Source: Taxillus chinensis
Taxonomy: Eukaryota > Streptophyta > Magnoliopsida > Santalales > Loranthaceae
Reading direction: 5' to 3'
NCBI GenBank assembly: GCA_023512835.1
Contig: CM042088.1
Location: 39,722,164-39,786,163 of the forward strand
DNA length: 64,000 nucleotides
Position 1 is the stretch's first letter. Each line of letters starts with the position of its first letter. Of the stretch, positions 49,965-62,750 are shown piece after piece. The notes below the pieces were generated by a model that had not been told where the DNA came from, did not search any database, and saw only the letters and a program-made list of their open reading frames with translations. Both the position numbers and the translations under genes were made by a program.

Positions 49965-52900
49965 CTATAACTGCTTATAATTGAGCTCCAAAACACATGA
50001 AGATAAGGCTTCTCTTACTTGGGTACTCTCCGAGTCCATCTCGAGTGCATCTTCATACAGCCTCTTCGCTTGCTGAAGCAATTTCACCTTTTCTTTACTG
50101 TTTCGTGACCTTAGACGGGATCGTTGCTGTAGCGCCATTCCCCATCTAAACAGAGCTGTAACGCCAAATCCTATTTAGAACATGTCAACATCATTTTGAA
50201 AGAAAGGCAATAATCAACTTAGAAAAGAAAAACATTGGGCAGTACTGATATGTTTATCAAGATTCAGAGGGGTGCTTGGGTATCATGATCAAAACAAATT
50301 TTGCACAAGAAGGTGGAGCCAAATAATGATGCAGATCACCTGGTCAACAAATTCTAGACGCAACTTATTTTTGGATGCAGGAATAATAATCCAAGGGGGG
50401 TCGCATTACACTTAAATTATAAAACATAGCTCGCATTTCTACTGAAAAAGGACAGAAAGCATTATAAATTCACAGCATTTGAGTTTAAAGGCGTGAAGGA
50501 AGTAGAAAAAACCATGTTCAAAATACTATACAACTGAATGTGAAAATTCCAATCCACTCTTCACTTTCAGTCTAGCAATTTTCAGAGGCGCAGGTTTTTC
50601 TTTTGTCAGAATTTGAGATTGAAATCACTTAGTTCTATTCACCAGAAACGTTAGCAAGAGCATAGCATAGTAATTGATGATTATAAATAAAGACAGATTT
50701 ACCATTAGGTGCATATATGCTACTTTTGGACATCATTGCATCGAATTTGTCAATTGCAGCCAAGAAAACCTTATCAGCATCAGAAGCTGCTTCCTGAAAA
50801 TATAATTGCAGAGACGCAACAATTAAATACAGAAATATCAGCAATATGCATTAAGATGCCAAGTTGGCAATCATGGACTTCAAGACAATTAATATGAATG
50901 AAAAGCCATAATCAAAACACTACAGCAAAACAAGAAGAGGCTTGAACCACCGCTGCCAGACTCGAGAGAAATGTGAATGTGATAAGAGATGTTTAGTGTT
51001 TGCAAAAATAAGGAAAAAGAAAAGAAAAGGCACGTAATCTAATGGGTACAAAAAACCAAGGACAATGCTTACCGGTCCAATGTCAGCAATCAACTGTGCA
51101 CGAAATGAAAGAGCAAGACCCCAGTTGTATAGGGCTCTCACATCATTCCCATCAATTGACAAAGCCAACCTATATTTTCTTCCAGCCTCGAGAAGGAGTT
51201 CTTCACATTCTTCACACACATTTACAAGAACAGATATTATTTCATCTCTACTCCTGACTTGATCATCGATTTTCTTAGGTCCCTTGACCTGTTTTTCAAC
51301 AAGTGATGTATAATACCTGGAAAGTTGACTTCTCATCTCACGACTGATCTTTAGTTTTAGCTCTCCAAGAACAAGAAAGGTGTTCCCTAACTGACCCACA
51401 GCCAATAAACTCGTGGGATTCATAGCTACAGCTTTGGTCAGTATATTAGCAGATTTATAGAGTAGGAGCTCTGCATGGCCTTCATCGCCTCCATTCCTTA
51501 AACAAACTCTAGCTTGCTTGAGAAGGTCGTTAGCTTCTCTAAGGTACCTATCAATAACCACATCATCAGAAGCCATTGAAGAGAAAGAGTGACCAACGTC
51601 ACCAATCTCACTCTCATCAGTATGTTGAGTGTTAGCCAGATGACAACAATCCTTAGGATTTGCCCTCTCTTGTCTGGACCTGGAATCAGATTCAATACTC
51701 TGGATATTGTCCCCATCCTTTTTGTGATGAGGCATGCAGGCCCCATAGGTGTTCTTGAGCTCCTCCTCTTGCTCAGAAGATAAATCCACTCTCATATATT
51801 TCATGCTGTCCCTAAATCCCAGGGAATCCGAGGAAGGGCAGCTGAATCCCCTAGCTTCAAGTTCATTGTTATGACCCATCCTCAGAGAGATCTGGTGGCC
51901 CTTCATGAATCGAGAACCATTATTATGGTAATTAGACTGTTCGTTGTCAACAGGACTTTTGGGACTGCTGTTTATTATTGACGAATCCATTTTCCCGTTT
52001 TTCAGAACCATATTAATTCTTCCATTTCTATCAGTTACTTTTTCATTGGTATCCAGAATCCGGGGAGATACATTTGACGCATCTCCTGAAAAATTAAAAT
52101 TTGCTATTCTTGTACTGTCATTGGCTGAATTCAAAACACTTTCTTTTGCTTGAGGTCCTTCGGCACATTGCTTATTATTGTTCACATTTGTCATCATAGA
52201 CTCTTGACCAGCAATATCTTTCTTCTCAGTCTTCAAACCTAGAGAATCTACTCCTAAAAAAACCCCAAAAAATCTAAAAAATTCGAACCACCTGCTTCCA
52301 ATCTCCTTCTTCCTCTTATTTGGCTTCTGATTCACATCTAGAACACAAATAGATTCAACTACATTACCCAGTATATCCAACCTATCAATTGAACTTACAA
52401 CAACATTTTTAGCAGAGAAGGCTGATAACCTGATTGATTCAATGACTCTAACATAATTATCCAGATCAGTCACTGTGATTTGTTTTTGAACAATAGCTCT
52501 CTCTATACCAATCTTCAAATCACTGACCTTTCCGTCTAACCCATTGAAAAATCCCATCAAATTCCCAATATTTTCTTTATAAACTCTAAAACTATTATCT
52601 TCGGAACTTGCCTTAATATGATTCGCACCCATCGAACCCTTGCCTCTCCATCTAACAAACCCTAATAAAAATCCAGCGGCAAAAACAACAACACAAGCTG
52701 GAAATACAACAATTGAAGAAACCCTAACCCTAGATATGACCAGTGCCGATACGAAACCCGAAACGAACATGAACACGTATTTTCGGTCATTGATTCCGAC
52801 GGAAATAAAAAAACTTTGAAACTGATCCGACTCACCATCCTCCTCCGACCCAAGGACGAACCTCGGATCGTCCCACCCACCATAGGACACGGAGCTGGAC

Positions 52901-53082
52901 GCATGGGAAGCTGCGAGGCTCGAGAAGCTCGCGTTTCTGGGACTGGCAAGGAGTTTTCGCGGGAAAAAGCAAAGCGAGCTTCGATTTTCTCGGCAAATTG
53001 ATGAAAAATTGATTAGAAGGGTTGGACCTGCGAATCGGGAATTGAATAGGGGAATCGATTTTTCAAAAATTAGGGTTTCCAT
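49965..53082 (-). CDS. TPR-like protein, probably plastid-targeted
   Basis: Three exons on the minus strand: 53082-51073, 50793-50703, 50155-49965. Junctions are GT-AG and in phase; the product is 763 residues. The frame runs on past the first donor (to 50920), but the spliced product restores conserved TPR sequence (EAASDADKVFLAAIDKFDAM, then ALFRWGMALQQRSRLR). Residues 1-60 are rich in Ser, Arg and Ala, like a transit peptide. Two membrane segments follow (about 102-118 and 122-143), then a long polar middle part (150-530) and helical TPR-like repeats (about 535-763) with AVAMNPTSLLAVGQLGN and ALSIDGNDVRALYNWGLALS. Such proteins occur across land plants as TPR-like superfamily members. I do not know the exact function. 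An attachment of stromal TPRs to a plastid membrane is my inference from the layout. Confidence 0.82.
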
Positions 53083-53104
53083 CGGAGAAGGAGGAGGAGC
53101 GCGC

Positions 53105-53112
53105 TGACGTCA
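53105..53112. promoter_or_regulatory. TGACGTCA element upstream of the TPR-like gene
   Basis: A palindromic TGACGTCA lies 23 bp upstream of the ATG. This is the classic binding site for TGA/CREB-type bZIP factors. Being so close to the ATG, it would lie in the leader or core promoter. Function is inferred from the motif alone. Confidence 0.4.
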
Positions 53113-53446
53113 TGCTCTATCGTTTCTTCACCGGCGGAGTTTACGAAGTTCGGGCACTGGTTCGTTAGTGGTCTGCGAGGGTGCTAGAACGCGACAACAG
53201 TGATAAGGGTAATTCCGTCATTGAATCATTATATTTGGACACTTTCGTCTTTTAATGTGATGGTGGTAGTTGAACCTGGTAAATGTGGGGATCCGCCCCG
53301 CCCCGCCCCGTCCCATTCAGCAAGCATGCCTGCTGTCTAGCAAAATATTACCAGAAATTAAACTTAAAGTCTCTCTTTCATGCAGCAAATCACTTAACTA
53401 TCAGATTAAATTATTTTTATTATATATATTTATAATATAACATATA

Positions 53447-53478
<32 letters not shown>

Positions 53479-54369
53479 CATTAATGATAAAAAAAAAGTG
53501 TATAATTTATTCCCGTACACTCTTTAAAACCATCATGCATCGTTGCCCTCCTCCTTCCCCCCATTGATGCATTTCCCCTCCACTATGATCTCCATTTATA
53601 ACCCCCCCCCCCCCCCCCTCAATGGCGACCACGCCCCCTTCCCCTTCCCCCTCCCCCGACGGTGACCACACCCCCCTCCCCCTCCCCCCTCCCCAGACGA
53701 CATCCTAGCCGACACCGTCTTATTATGTCTTCTTCATTGTCAATGCCATTTTCTTCTTCTCCTTCTTCATCGCCAATGCTGCCCTCGTCGATCCGTTCCA
53801 CCACAATAGATGCAGTGTGAGGTATTAATAATAATATATTATTAATTTGATGAATAAAATGATTAATAGATAGTTGGCTTTTTTATCAAATTTTGAAGAT
53901 TTTTTTAAGAGACCGATGAGAGTACTGTTAGTGTATTTTGATGTAAATTTTTTATATTTAAGTATTTAATGTTTCTAAAATTAATTGTTATATTGAATAT
54001 TTATATAGTGTTTATTATGTATATAAAATTTTATGATAATTTGATGATTGATTCCTGTATAAATTAAATTAGAAAAAAATAAAAATATATTAATAAAAAT
54101 ATTACAAAGTAAACATGTACTTTATTAATGTACAATTACAAATTTTGAAAAATAAGATAAAATAAAAATAATGAATTCTATAACAAAATTATTGTAACTG
54201 ATGAGTGATTAACTGTGTATAATGGCAATGGTTGACTATGAATGGTGTAAATATTTTATTTTATTGATCTCAACTTTGTGGTAAGGATATGTTCAGGGCC
54301 GTTGGGACATGAAGTAGTAGCACACCCTAAGTACTTCAAAATAATGTTGTTGATGTCATCAAGTCTATC
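53113..54369. other. Promoter side of the TPR-like gene and intergenic DNA
   Basis: The interval holds (CCCCG)n near 53296, an (AAT)n(ATT)n palindromic tract (53447-53479), a run of 17 C (53602-53618), and a C/T-rich low-complexity patch (53620-53815). No gene is supported. Confidence 0.45.
53602..53618. repeat. Poly(C) run of 17
   Basis: Seventeen C in a row followed by a pyrimidine-rich region with repeated GACCAC(G/A)CCCCC blocks. It is a likely site of sequencing and replication slippage. Confidence 0.85.
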
Positions 54370-54590
54370 CTAATTGTAAGACCCGTAAAATTTTTAGCTA
54401 TTTAAGTTCTTACTTAAAGAGTAATAATAATAAAATAATAATGTTATTGTTAACAATAGTTAGAAAGGATATTTTAGATATTATCACGATAAAAATAAGC
54501 ACCCAATATAGTCATTCAAATAACATGTGACTAATAAGTAGTCGTTAGAATAGTAACTAGCCGTTATGAATAGTATCCGTTTGGACTTCC

Positions 54591-54597
54591 ATAAATA
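54591..54597 (+). promoter_or_regulatory. TATA-like site inside the solo LTR
   Basis: ATAAATA lies 64 bp before the ATG of the 94-codon ORF. It could drive a short transcript separate from the main LTR promoter. Confidence 0.3.
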
Positions 54598-54660
54598 GGT
54601 ATGAGCATGGGATTTTATTTATAAGAGAGTATAGAAGTAAGAAGAAGAATAATAAGAGTT

Positions 54661-54945
54661 ATGGCATCAAGTTCTCAAGTACTGCCATCCGAGAATAGTG
54701 TACGCGATGAAGATCGGCGAGCAATACGACTTGAAGTTACAAAGCTATGCTTTGCTATAGATGAGCTAAATGCTCGTGTCCAATGGCTGCAATATAATGC
54801 AACGAGACACAGGGAGAAGTTTGAGGTTATTCGATGCGACAACCACGACAATGTTAGCCGAAGGGTTGTGCGACTCTATCGCGAAGCACAACACGTCTTA
54901 CGCACCTACGCTAATACAATTCAAGAAATTTTACGAAGGCCATAG
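54661..54945 (+). CDS. 94-codon ORF inside the solo LTR, unknown
   Basis: ATG to TAG, starting MASSSQVLPSENSVRDED. It encodes a basic, helix-prone protein with no proline after the first 10 residues until the C-terminus, containing KLCFAIDELNARVQWLQ and VVRLYREAQHVLRTYANTI. It may form a coiled coil. I know no matching family. A TATA-like site lies just upstream. Amino-acid use looks protein-like rather than random for such AT-rich DNA, but expression is unknown. It may be a leftover of a captured gene or an LTR-encoded accessory ORF. Confidence 0.35.
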   Translation: MASSSQVLPSENSVRDEDRRAIRLEVTKLCFAIDELNARVQWLQYNATRHREKFEVIRCDNHDNVSRRVVRLYREAQHVLRTYANTIQEILRRP

Positions 54946-55781
54946 AATATGATATTAATGTTTATATTTAAGTTTATAATATTTTATGCTATAATGTTAT
55001 CTTACTTTATTGTTTATTGATTATGCAATTATATTATTTTATCCGCGTAAATATTAAATATGTTATAAAAAAAATAAAATAATTTCTTATATGTCATAAA
55101 AAGTTTAGATGCTATATATTATGTCATTTAGTTTCTTAAGCCAAATTACTATGGGTAAATAAGTATTACAAGCCTTAACTTTACCAAAAGTATAAAACAT
55201 AGGTAAGGCCCAAAAATTTGAATGAGGCAGATTCTGGAGGTCCCATTCAAAAATTCATAACTTGAGTTATACAGATCCAATTGACATGAAACCAAAGCCC
55301 ATTTGTTCACTTATGACTTAGCTAAAATGTGTAGAAATTTCAGAATTTAATATGAAGCCAATCAATTCCAGAATTTAAAATACTACACATAGGTTCAGTA
55401 TGAACGGGTAAACATTTTAGTACGACTTTAAAATTCAATAACTTTTGTTATACATATTTAAAAATTATAAAATTGATACCCATTTGTAGATATTTGAGTT
55501 AGTAATGCAATACAATTGGCAATTTGTCGAAAACTACAAAATTAAAAACGTTATAATTGAATTAGTAGGGAGTACACCAATGTGGACTTTTGATGCCAAA
55601 GGAACCTTCTAGGTTGAAAAGTCTTAAAACATTTTTTAAATGGTAGGAGAAGATACCCACGTTTTAAGAGAGGATAATAGGAATAAAATAAAGTATTTTA
55701 TATATTTTATATAATTTAATTTGATGCCAAAGTCAAATTCATACACTACTTTCACACTACACACCTACCACCATCCTTGCC

Positions 55782-55788
55782 TATATAA
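55782..55788 (+). promoter_or_regulatory. TATA box of the LTR promoter
   Basis: TATATAA in GCCTATATAAGGAGTG, followed by a C/T-rich leader (CCTCTCCTCTTAAGCACAAA). This is the usual LTR promoter arrangement. A donor-like site AAAG/GTAATA follows near 55945 and an acceptor-like TTTTAAG near 56238. Confidence 0.55.
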
Positions 55789-56278
55789 GGAGTGTCTTGC
55801 CTCTCCTCTTAAGCACAAATCCCTCAAGCCACACCACGAAATTTCCCTCTCAAAACACTCCCTTAAGCCCTCTTAACATCCCAAATACTCTACTCAAATC
55901 CTCTTTTGCTTTTGGTACTTACCAAACGTCGAAGTTCTACGAAAGGTAATACTTAAGATTTTTGAAATTTTGAAGTCGCTTCTTATTTATTATGTAGATC
56001 TATATGGTTGGTTTTACCACCTCATATATACTATATTCATGGTTGGTTTTACCACATTACATATGTTATTTATATGATTAGTTGTACCACCTCGTATATA
56101 CATACATGGTTGGCCTTGCCACCTCATATACATACCTATGTAATTATTTTAAATTATAGTATTTTATCATAGCGTTGTCATTCTATAATTCAAGTGAAAA
56201 GACGAGAATATTAACTTATGTTTTTATTTTTATTTTAAGGTTCTAAATATCGGAAGATTGTAAGGAACGACTTCCAAA

Positions 56279-56593
56279 ATGAATTCCCCCGACAATCGCC
56301 CTTCTTCTTCTGCAGCCCCAATTGTTAATGCTTAACCTCACAGCCTATCCCCATCCTTATCTCCTCCTGATCTTCCCTTTAGACCCGTGTCTAATATCCC
56401 CTCATGGTTAAGGTGGAAGACACGTAGGAAAAATAAGCTTATCGCACGTCTTTTCCGTTCACCCAATACAAGAAGTAAATCTTATTCAAAAACTCTCAAG
56501 GCATATAACCTAGTTAGTGCACAACTCAAGGCTTATGATGCATGTGATCGAAATAGGATATGGAACAGCAATAGAAGTGGGAACCCAAATTAA
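56279..56593 (+). pseudogene. Second LTR-internal ORF, broken by one stop
   Basis: An ATG at 56279 opens a frame of 104 codons ending at the stop 56591-56593, with a single in-frame TAA at 56333-56335. The part after the stop contains SNIPSWLRWKTRRKNKLIAR and is strongly basic. It lies downstream of the LTR promoter and a possible spliced leader. No known domain is recognised. Confidence 0.35.
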
Positions 56594-56644
56594 TATTCAA
56601 CCCCACAAGCACGGTATGCCTATTAAAAGATATAAGTTAAAGTA

Positions 56645-56647
<3 letters not shown>

Positions 56648-56689
<42 letters not shown>
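56648..56689. repeat. (AT)n microsatellite within the solo LTR
   Basis: About 21 AT units. Confidence 0.85.
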
Positions 56690-56692
<3 letters not shown>

Positions 56693-57788
56693 AGATATGT
56701 GTGATATTGAACTTTTCAAGCATTAATGCTAATTTAGTGTTTTGATATTTTTAAGGTTTAGAACGCGGAGAACGACAAGCGATAGTAAGGGCTTTTCTCA
56801 TCCCTCTTTTTCTTTTTCATTATAGTCTATATTTCGTAAGGGTTTTTCTCATCCCCCTTTTCTTTTTTCATTATAATCTATATTTCATTATTATTGTAAG
56901 GGACCTTTCTCTTCCTCTTTATCTTGTTTGGAATTATTATTGTAAGAGTTTTATGTTTCTTATTCTTCTAATTCCATTTTATTGTTGAGAAGATTAGATT
57001 AGTCTCTTTTTAATCTCTCTCTTGGTAATCTATGCTATTGATTGGGGTAGATAACCATTTTGATATTCGTGGTTATCCTTGTTAACTTTGAATGTTTTAT
57101 TGAAATTCTATGTGATGCTTCATGTTATGTATGTTAAAGTTGTTATAACCTCTTATGTTTGGACAAAGTAAGTTTATGATAGGTGGTTCCAGAAAGACCT
57201 CCAATGCATTGGGTAAAGAACATCACTGGAGAGTGTCAATCCAAATTGATAATGTGTTATGTTATGATACGGTATACTGGGTAGTTAACCTAGATCATGA
57301 TGTTATGATACGATGTCTAAACATAATCTTCCATGTTATGATTTCCTTGTGAAATGTTGATCATGTATGATGTGCAAATATTATATGGTATTTCCTATGT
57401 TCGATATCTTCATGATTTTCCTTACCCACTTATGTTTACCCTTACTGGGCTATTTGAGCTCACCCTTTTTATGATTTCTTTTCCAACCCCAGGTAATTAA
57501 GGGATGGAGAAACTAGGATAAGGAGTCGAGAAGTGCTTGGAAATAAAGTTGTGTGAAATTTTAAAGATTTATTAAGTTGTTTGCTCGTGTGCTTTGTTAT
57601 GTAATAATGGGTTATGGATACTTAGTCTCTAAACCCCTAAACCTTAAAGATCTTGGATTGAAATTTGTAATAATGAATGGTTTGTTTTATTAAATAAGTA
57701 ATAGTTTGAAATTGATATATAATTTGTATATTTAATTTCCACTAACGCACCCGATTTGGAGGTTCAAATTTGGGGGCGTTACACTAAT

Positions 57789-59883
57789 GGCTGGTGCAAG
57801 TATCACAGATGAGCTTGTGTTGGACCTACATCATTTGTTCTAGTATTTTCCCTAATTAAATCTGCCATAAACTTAAAATAGTGTATTGTCGCATGAGGAA
57901 GGAACGAGTTTATACCAAATATTGAGATGTTTGTTTGGCAATTGAGTTCTTTTCGATCTTTATTTTATGATTGTGTACGTTATCATTGATATAATGTGTA
58001 TTTATTGATTTATAAATTTTAATATATTTAATTGTATCTAATGAATACATACCAAATTATTTGACTGCACAACAATAACATACATGCTAACTGCAAAAAT
58101 TATTTATTTTGACAATGCATAGATTTTTATAGAAGTATGTTCAAAGTTGGGCCACTCATAACTAATAAGATTGCTCACACAGTATATGATTCCAATATGA
58201 TTGTTCTTTTAACACATGGTTAGCTATCCCAACGCACAATGAGTGTTTAGTGGTGGTAGGGTTAAGTTGAGTATTCAACTTTTATTTTGCACCCGTTTTA
58301 TTAATAAGGGTTAATAGTGGTTAGATTTTGCATGAGACTTTAATTTGTGTTCTACAATTTTTTTTGTTAATTGGCTTGCACATTCAAGAGGTTGTGGGAG
58401 CGGCTATTATTAAAAATGCTTCATGTGTGCTTGAATTAGAACAAGAGAGTTATGGCCCATGTTAGATTAGCCAATTGTTTTCTATTCTATATTCAACAAA
58501 AAATGGTTTTGATGTTGATCTAAGTTTTTTAGGTTTGGTTACCATCAAAGAATGTCACATGCAATGTCTATCTTTTTTTCTTATTCAACCTTTGCATGCT
58601 TGTGACATTTCCTTCACTTTAGTTTTATGATCACCCAAAACGCTTGCTATTTCTCTTAAGGAAATATGAGTTTGTTTTCTTTTGTTAGGTTTTCCCAATT
58701 GTCAAACCCTCTAAACCAATTATTGGGACCCCTCACTCGCTTTAAATTTAGCTATTCTAGGTGGTCTAGTTGTGTGTCTAAATTAAAGATAGTTATTTAT
58801 TCAAATTATGGTAAGTTATTCCTCTCAATATTGTCCATTGTTTATCTTTCTCAACATTGCATTTTCACTATTCATCGCAATTTGAACATTACTTCAAAAA
58901 AGCTCAAGTAACAAGTAAATACATACATTTGAACAACATTGTTGCACTGGAGTAAGCGATCTATTAAAGCGCACCGTGTATGGATTTCCAACATTGTATG
59001 AATTGACAATGTTGTTTTGGATCTATAACACTATTTGGATTTATAATACTATTTGAATTTGCAACCCTGTCAAACTTAATCCAGTTATCCATAATAAGGA
59101 TATCTTTACATATTGTTAAAGATAATCTAATTATCTAAATAGCGTCATCTAATTTAAATGCATATTCGGTTTAACAACAACTCTGTGTCCAAAATTTTAC
59201 TTCATAATTAAGTCTTTTGTATCCGGATTGACCGTTTTTGGATTATTCTAACAACTTAGAGTTCGAGTTGGCAGTCTAGATTGTCCACACAACTTTGTGT
59301 GTAGATGGCTACTAGCTTCAAATGCAACTATTGTAGACCACCTAACATCTAACATTAACTCTTATTAACTTTCGTAAGGCTAACCTTACAATCACTTTGT
59401 TGACTTTCAGTTGTGCTATCATGTTTTCAATATAAAACCAATCTAGTGTTCATAAAGCTAATTCAAGTTGTATTTTGATGTCTTCTTATTAACTACCGCT
59501 TCCAACCAATTCTACACGCCATTTATAACAATTACAAATAATTACAAGGGGGAGAGTAAAAGCTATGCTAGTGATGGACAAAATGATAGGTCATTTCCTT
59601 AAGGCGTGTGTTAGTAAAAGGGGATAGAAATATAGAATTAATCATTTTTAATTGTCATGTATAGTAACATGAGGGAATAGGATTAACCAATTCCCATGAG
59701 AATCTCATTTTCATGGAAAACTTTTTTTTCACTACTCTTATATACCAGGTATTAGATGATTCTCATGATCATTTGCCAACTGAATCACTCATTTGTATAA
59801 TTTTTATTCACGAATAGCGAATAAATTCAGATTGAATCGGACAGATAGAGTGGGTTGAATGGATAGATGCACACTCCTACCCA
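57789..59883. other. AT-rich intergenic DNA
   Basis: No gene is supported. The 81-codon ORF at 58666-58911 has no domain. Confidence 0.4.
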
Positions 59884-60411
59884 TAGTTATCAGAACTGGA
59901 TTGGACCGGACGGTCGGACCGGTGAACTGGTGACCCGACTGCTTAATAGGTCTGATTTTCCAATTAGACCGTTTTTTTTGCAAAAAAAAACTAGAGAAAC
60001 CATGCTGACCCAGACGATTTTTACAGAATCGACTGATTTTTTTAAATTATAAAACATTATTTATTTTATTTTATAATATAATTTTAATTTAAAATTAATA
60101 ACTAATATTAACATTTCACTTCAATATCCTTTCAAACTTTATTCAAATTTTCTTTTACTATGAATTTATGTCACTAAACTTTTAATTTTATTAAGAATTT
60201 ATGTTAGAAATACATATTAAAAATAAATAATATTATATTAGAAGCATAATTTTAATATGTTTGTTTAATATATATATATATATATATATATTATTAATAT
60301 ATATTTATATATAATTAATAATTTCGGTTCAACCACTAACCGACAGTTGAACTAGTGATCCAATCACCCGATACCTTAGTCGGATCGATATCCAATTCGA
60401 TTCTAATAACT
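59884..60411. mobile_element. 528-bp MITE with terminal inverted repeats
   Basis: The left end reads AGTTATCAGAACTGGATTGG. The reverse complement of the right end reads AGTTATTAGAATCGAATTGG, matching at about 16 of 20 positions. Both are followed by GGACCGG/CCGATC-rich text and an AT-rich middle with a (TA)n run near 60270. There is no ORF. A flanking TA on each side is possible; no longer duplication is clear. Confidence 0.6.
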
Positions 60412-62750
60412 ATATATGCTCTTACCACCACCCATGTAGCTTCAACCAACTAAACCTCTAGATTTTCTGTTGCCATGGTCACGATCTGAACTCCCCCATC
60501 CTAACCTATAATTGTCGTTGTCTAAGTTATCTCCATGATCAGCTGTATACAATCAATAGAAGATTGTATTATTTCCGACCATTTTTATATCCTAAAACTG
60601 TTGTTGTCCTCTCTCTCCACTAACCATGCTTCCTGCTCAAAGCAGCCAAACCAAAGCTGCTGACCGAGAGCTACCATTTAATGGTTTGTTTTCACCTTTT
60701 AATCTTCTTTTACATTTTTATTTTTATTTTCATTTGCCTAACATATTTCATTTTATTTTAAAACCCCATTTATATTCATATTACGTTTATTTAATCCAAA
60801 CTTTAGGACACATTTGATTTTGCTCTCTTATGTTTGAATCTGTTTGTCTTCATTCTCATACCCAAACTCACATAAAGAAAAAAATTAAAATGTAGTCCTT
60901 CAAATGAGAACATTTTAAGTTCTCTGTATTAAAAAAGTATAAGTTCTTTGTATTTTCATACAAATGATAAAAATATCAAAATAACATTGCTCCTAATAAT
61001 AAGAGCCCTAATTAAAATATTAATATGAATCTAAAACATATACTTTAATTTTAGAACGAATAAAGATTACTATATATATTTAAATAATTACATGTAATTA
61101 GATTATAATAAATTTTCTTCCTGTCATAAAAGATTTAGGATTTTCCAGTCCCATTATCTTTCTAAAAAAAGTTATTCGTGTCAGAAACATATGTTTACCT
61201 TGTCTCTGTGCATGTAAATGCATTGATTTTTTTTAAAAAAAACTTTATACTTATAGGGGGGAAAAAAGTCACATTATTTCTTGCGAATCAGCTAATTTGA
61301 TTTGATCGTGACATGATAAGATTTGCATGGATTTTTCAAATTTGTCAAAAGTATGGTAGATGTCATGTGCACTGCATAATATTAAACTGTGTCTAGCTAC
61401 CAGCGCTTGTTGGTTTCCAGATCGAAACCACATGCTGATGCGGGGTGCCAAAAAGGTCAATAAATAATCTCCATGTATAGGTTCAACGAACATAGAGCGA
61501 GGTATTGTTTGTGACCCATTGAGTTCTAATTGAAGTTGTGTGTTTCTATAATATATATATAAAATTAACCATTATGCCACCCCTTGTGAAAGCTCACAGA
61601 TTATTAAGATGATAAAATGTAAGCTATATCTCCTCAAAAAATAAATTTACCAACAAATACTTTTGATGAGTGCCATGCCTTTAACTGTTTAACCTGAGTG
61701 TATTAAAGGGGCAGATTGGGTCAACATGATCTCAAAAAAACCAAAATTATTTAACGCCAACTTTTAAATTTGTGTTTCATGAGTGCCTTTGACTGTTTAA
61801 CCTGAGCTTAAGAGCTTTCTCTATTTTTATTTTGAAATGAATAGAATAATTATTTCTTATAATTTATTTTTATTTTTATTCCTTTAAATAATATTTATTT
61901 ATTATTATTTATTATTATTTTCTCCTTCCTTTATTATAATAAATCAAAAGTAATTTATACGTATAAAAATATATATTAAAATATTTTAGATAAAATATTT
62001 GAAAATAAATAGTAAATTTTTAAATATGTAATCTTTTTATAAATTTATATTATTTATTTTTAAATTACAAAGAAAGTTCGATTATGCTAAATCATGTTAT
62101 AATAGAGGAACAAATTGTGTCAATGCGATTAAAAAAACTACATTTAACGTCAACTTTTAAATTTTCTCAGATAAAAAAATGTATTTCAGGGACGAAGTAT
62201 TTTTATGGGGCATAGTCTGATTTTACGAATAAAAATACAATTTCGTAGGTTCTGTATCTTTCATAGCACTACTCAGCAGTAAAATTCAAAACGATCTTAT
62301 CTGTGCTCTAAGACTAAGAGGAATTATCGTGTGTTATTTATTTACTTTTTTTCAAAAAAGAAAGGATCGTGTTTGATAAATATAAGCTGAAAAATACCAA
62401 TACATATTTTTAATATTATAATAGAAAATAAGTATAAAAAATGAAAAATGAAAATTTCATTCATTTTATTTTCTTTCTCCTTATTTTTTTTGAGTGCGAA
62501 AATGAAGTACTTGTTCCTTTTTATACTCAAAAGCAGTCTGAATGTAAAAAAACACCTGCTTATTTATGTTTGATTTCATTTTTAATCTTCGAAAATAATT
62601 TATTTTCAAACAAACTTTAAATAAAAAAATTATATTCAATTTGTCCAAAAAACAAATTCAAATACCATTTTTAAAAATACTTTTTTGAAGACATAAAACA
62701 AAAAATAACATCTGGTTCCTCAAAACATACCATCAAATATACATACCCTT
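60412..62750. other. AT-rich intergenic DNA
   Basis: No gene is seen. AGTGCCTTTGACTGTTTAAC-like text occurs twice (about 61670-61695 and 61780-61803) and ACGCCAACTTTTAAATT-like text three times (61753, 62148, 62765), showing dispersed short duplications. Confidence 0.4.

Larger units (their letters stand above)
54375..57783 (+). mobile_element. 3.4-kb solo LTR of a Ty3/gypsy-type retrotransposon
   Basis: The unit starts TGTAAGACCCGTAAAA and ends GGGGGCGTTACA, with matching TGTAA/TTACA termini. It is flanked by the perfect 5-bp direct repeat CTAAT (54370-54374 and 57784-57788). There is no internal second LTR copy, primer-binding site, gag or pol, so it is best read as a solo LTR left by recombination. 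The TGTAAGACCC start and GGCGTTACA end are typical of long-LTR chromoviruses (Tekay-like), which is my inference. TATA-like sites occur at 54591 and 55782. The direction is taken from these. Confidence 0.75.

Noticed and set aside
50920..53082. TPR-like gene as a single 720-codon exon
   Set aside because: The frame past the donor at 51073 loses similarity (hydrophobic tail); two downstream exons restore TPR sequence in phase.
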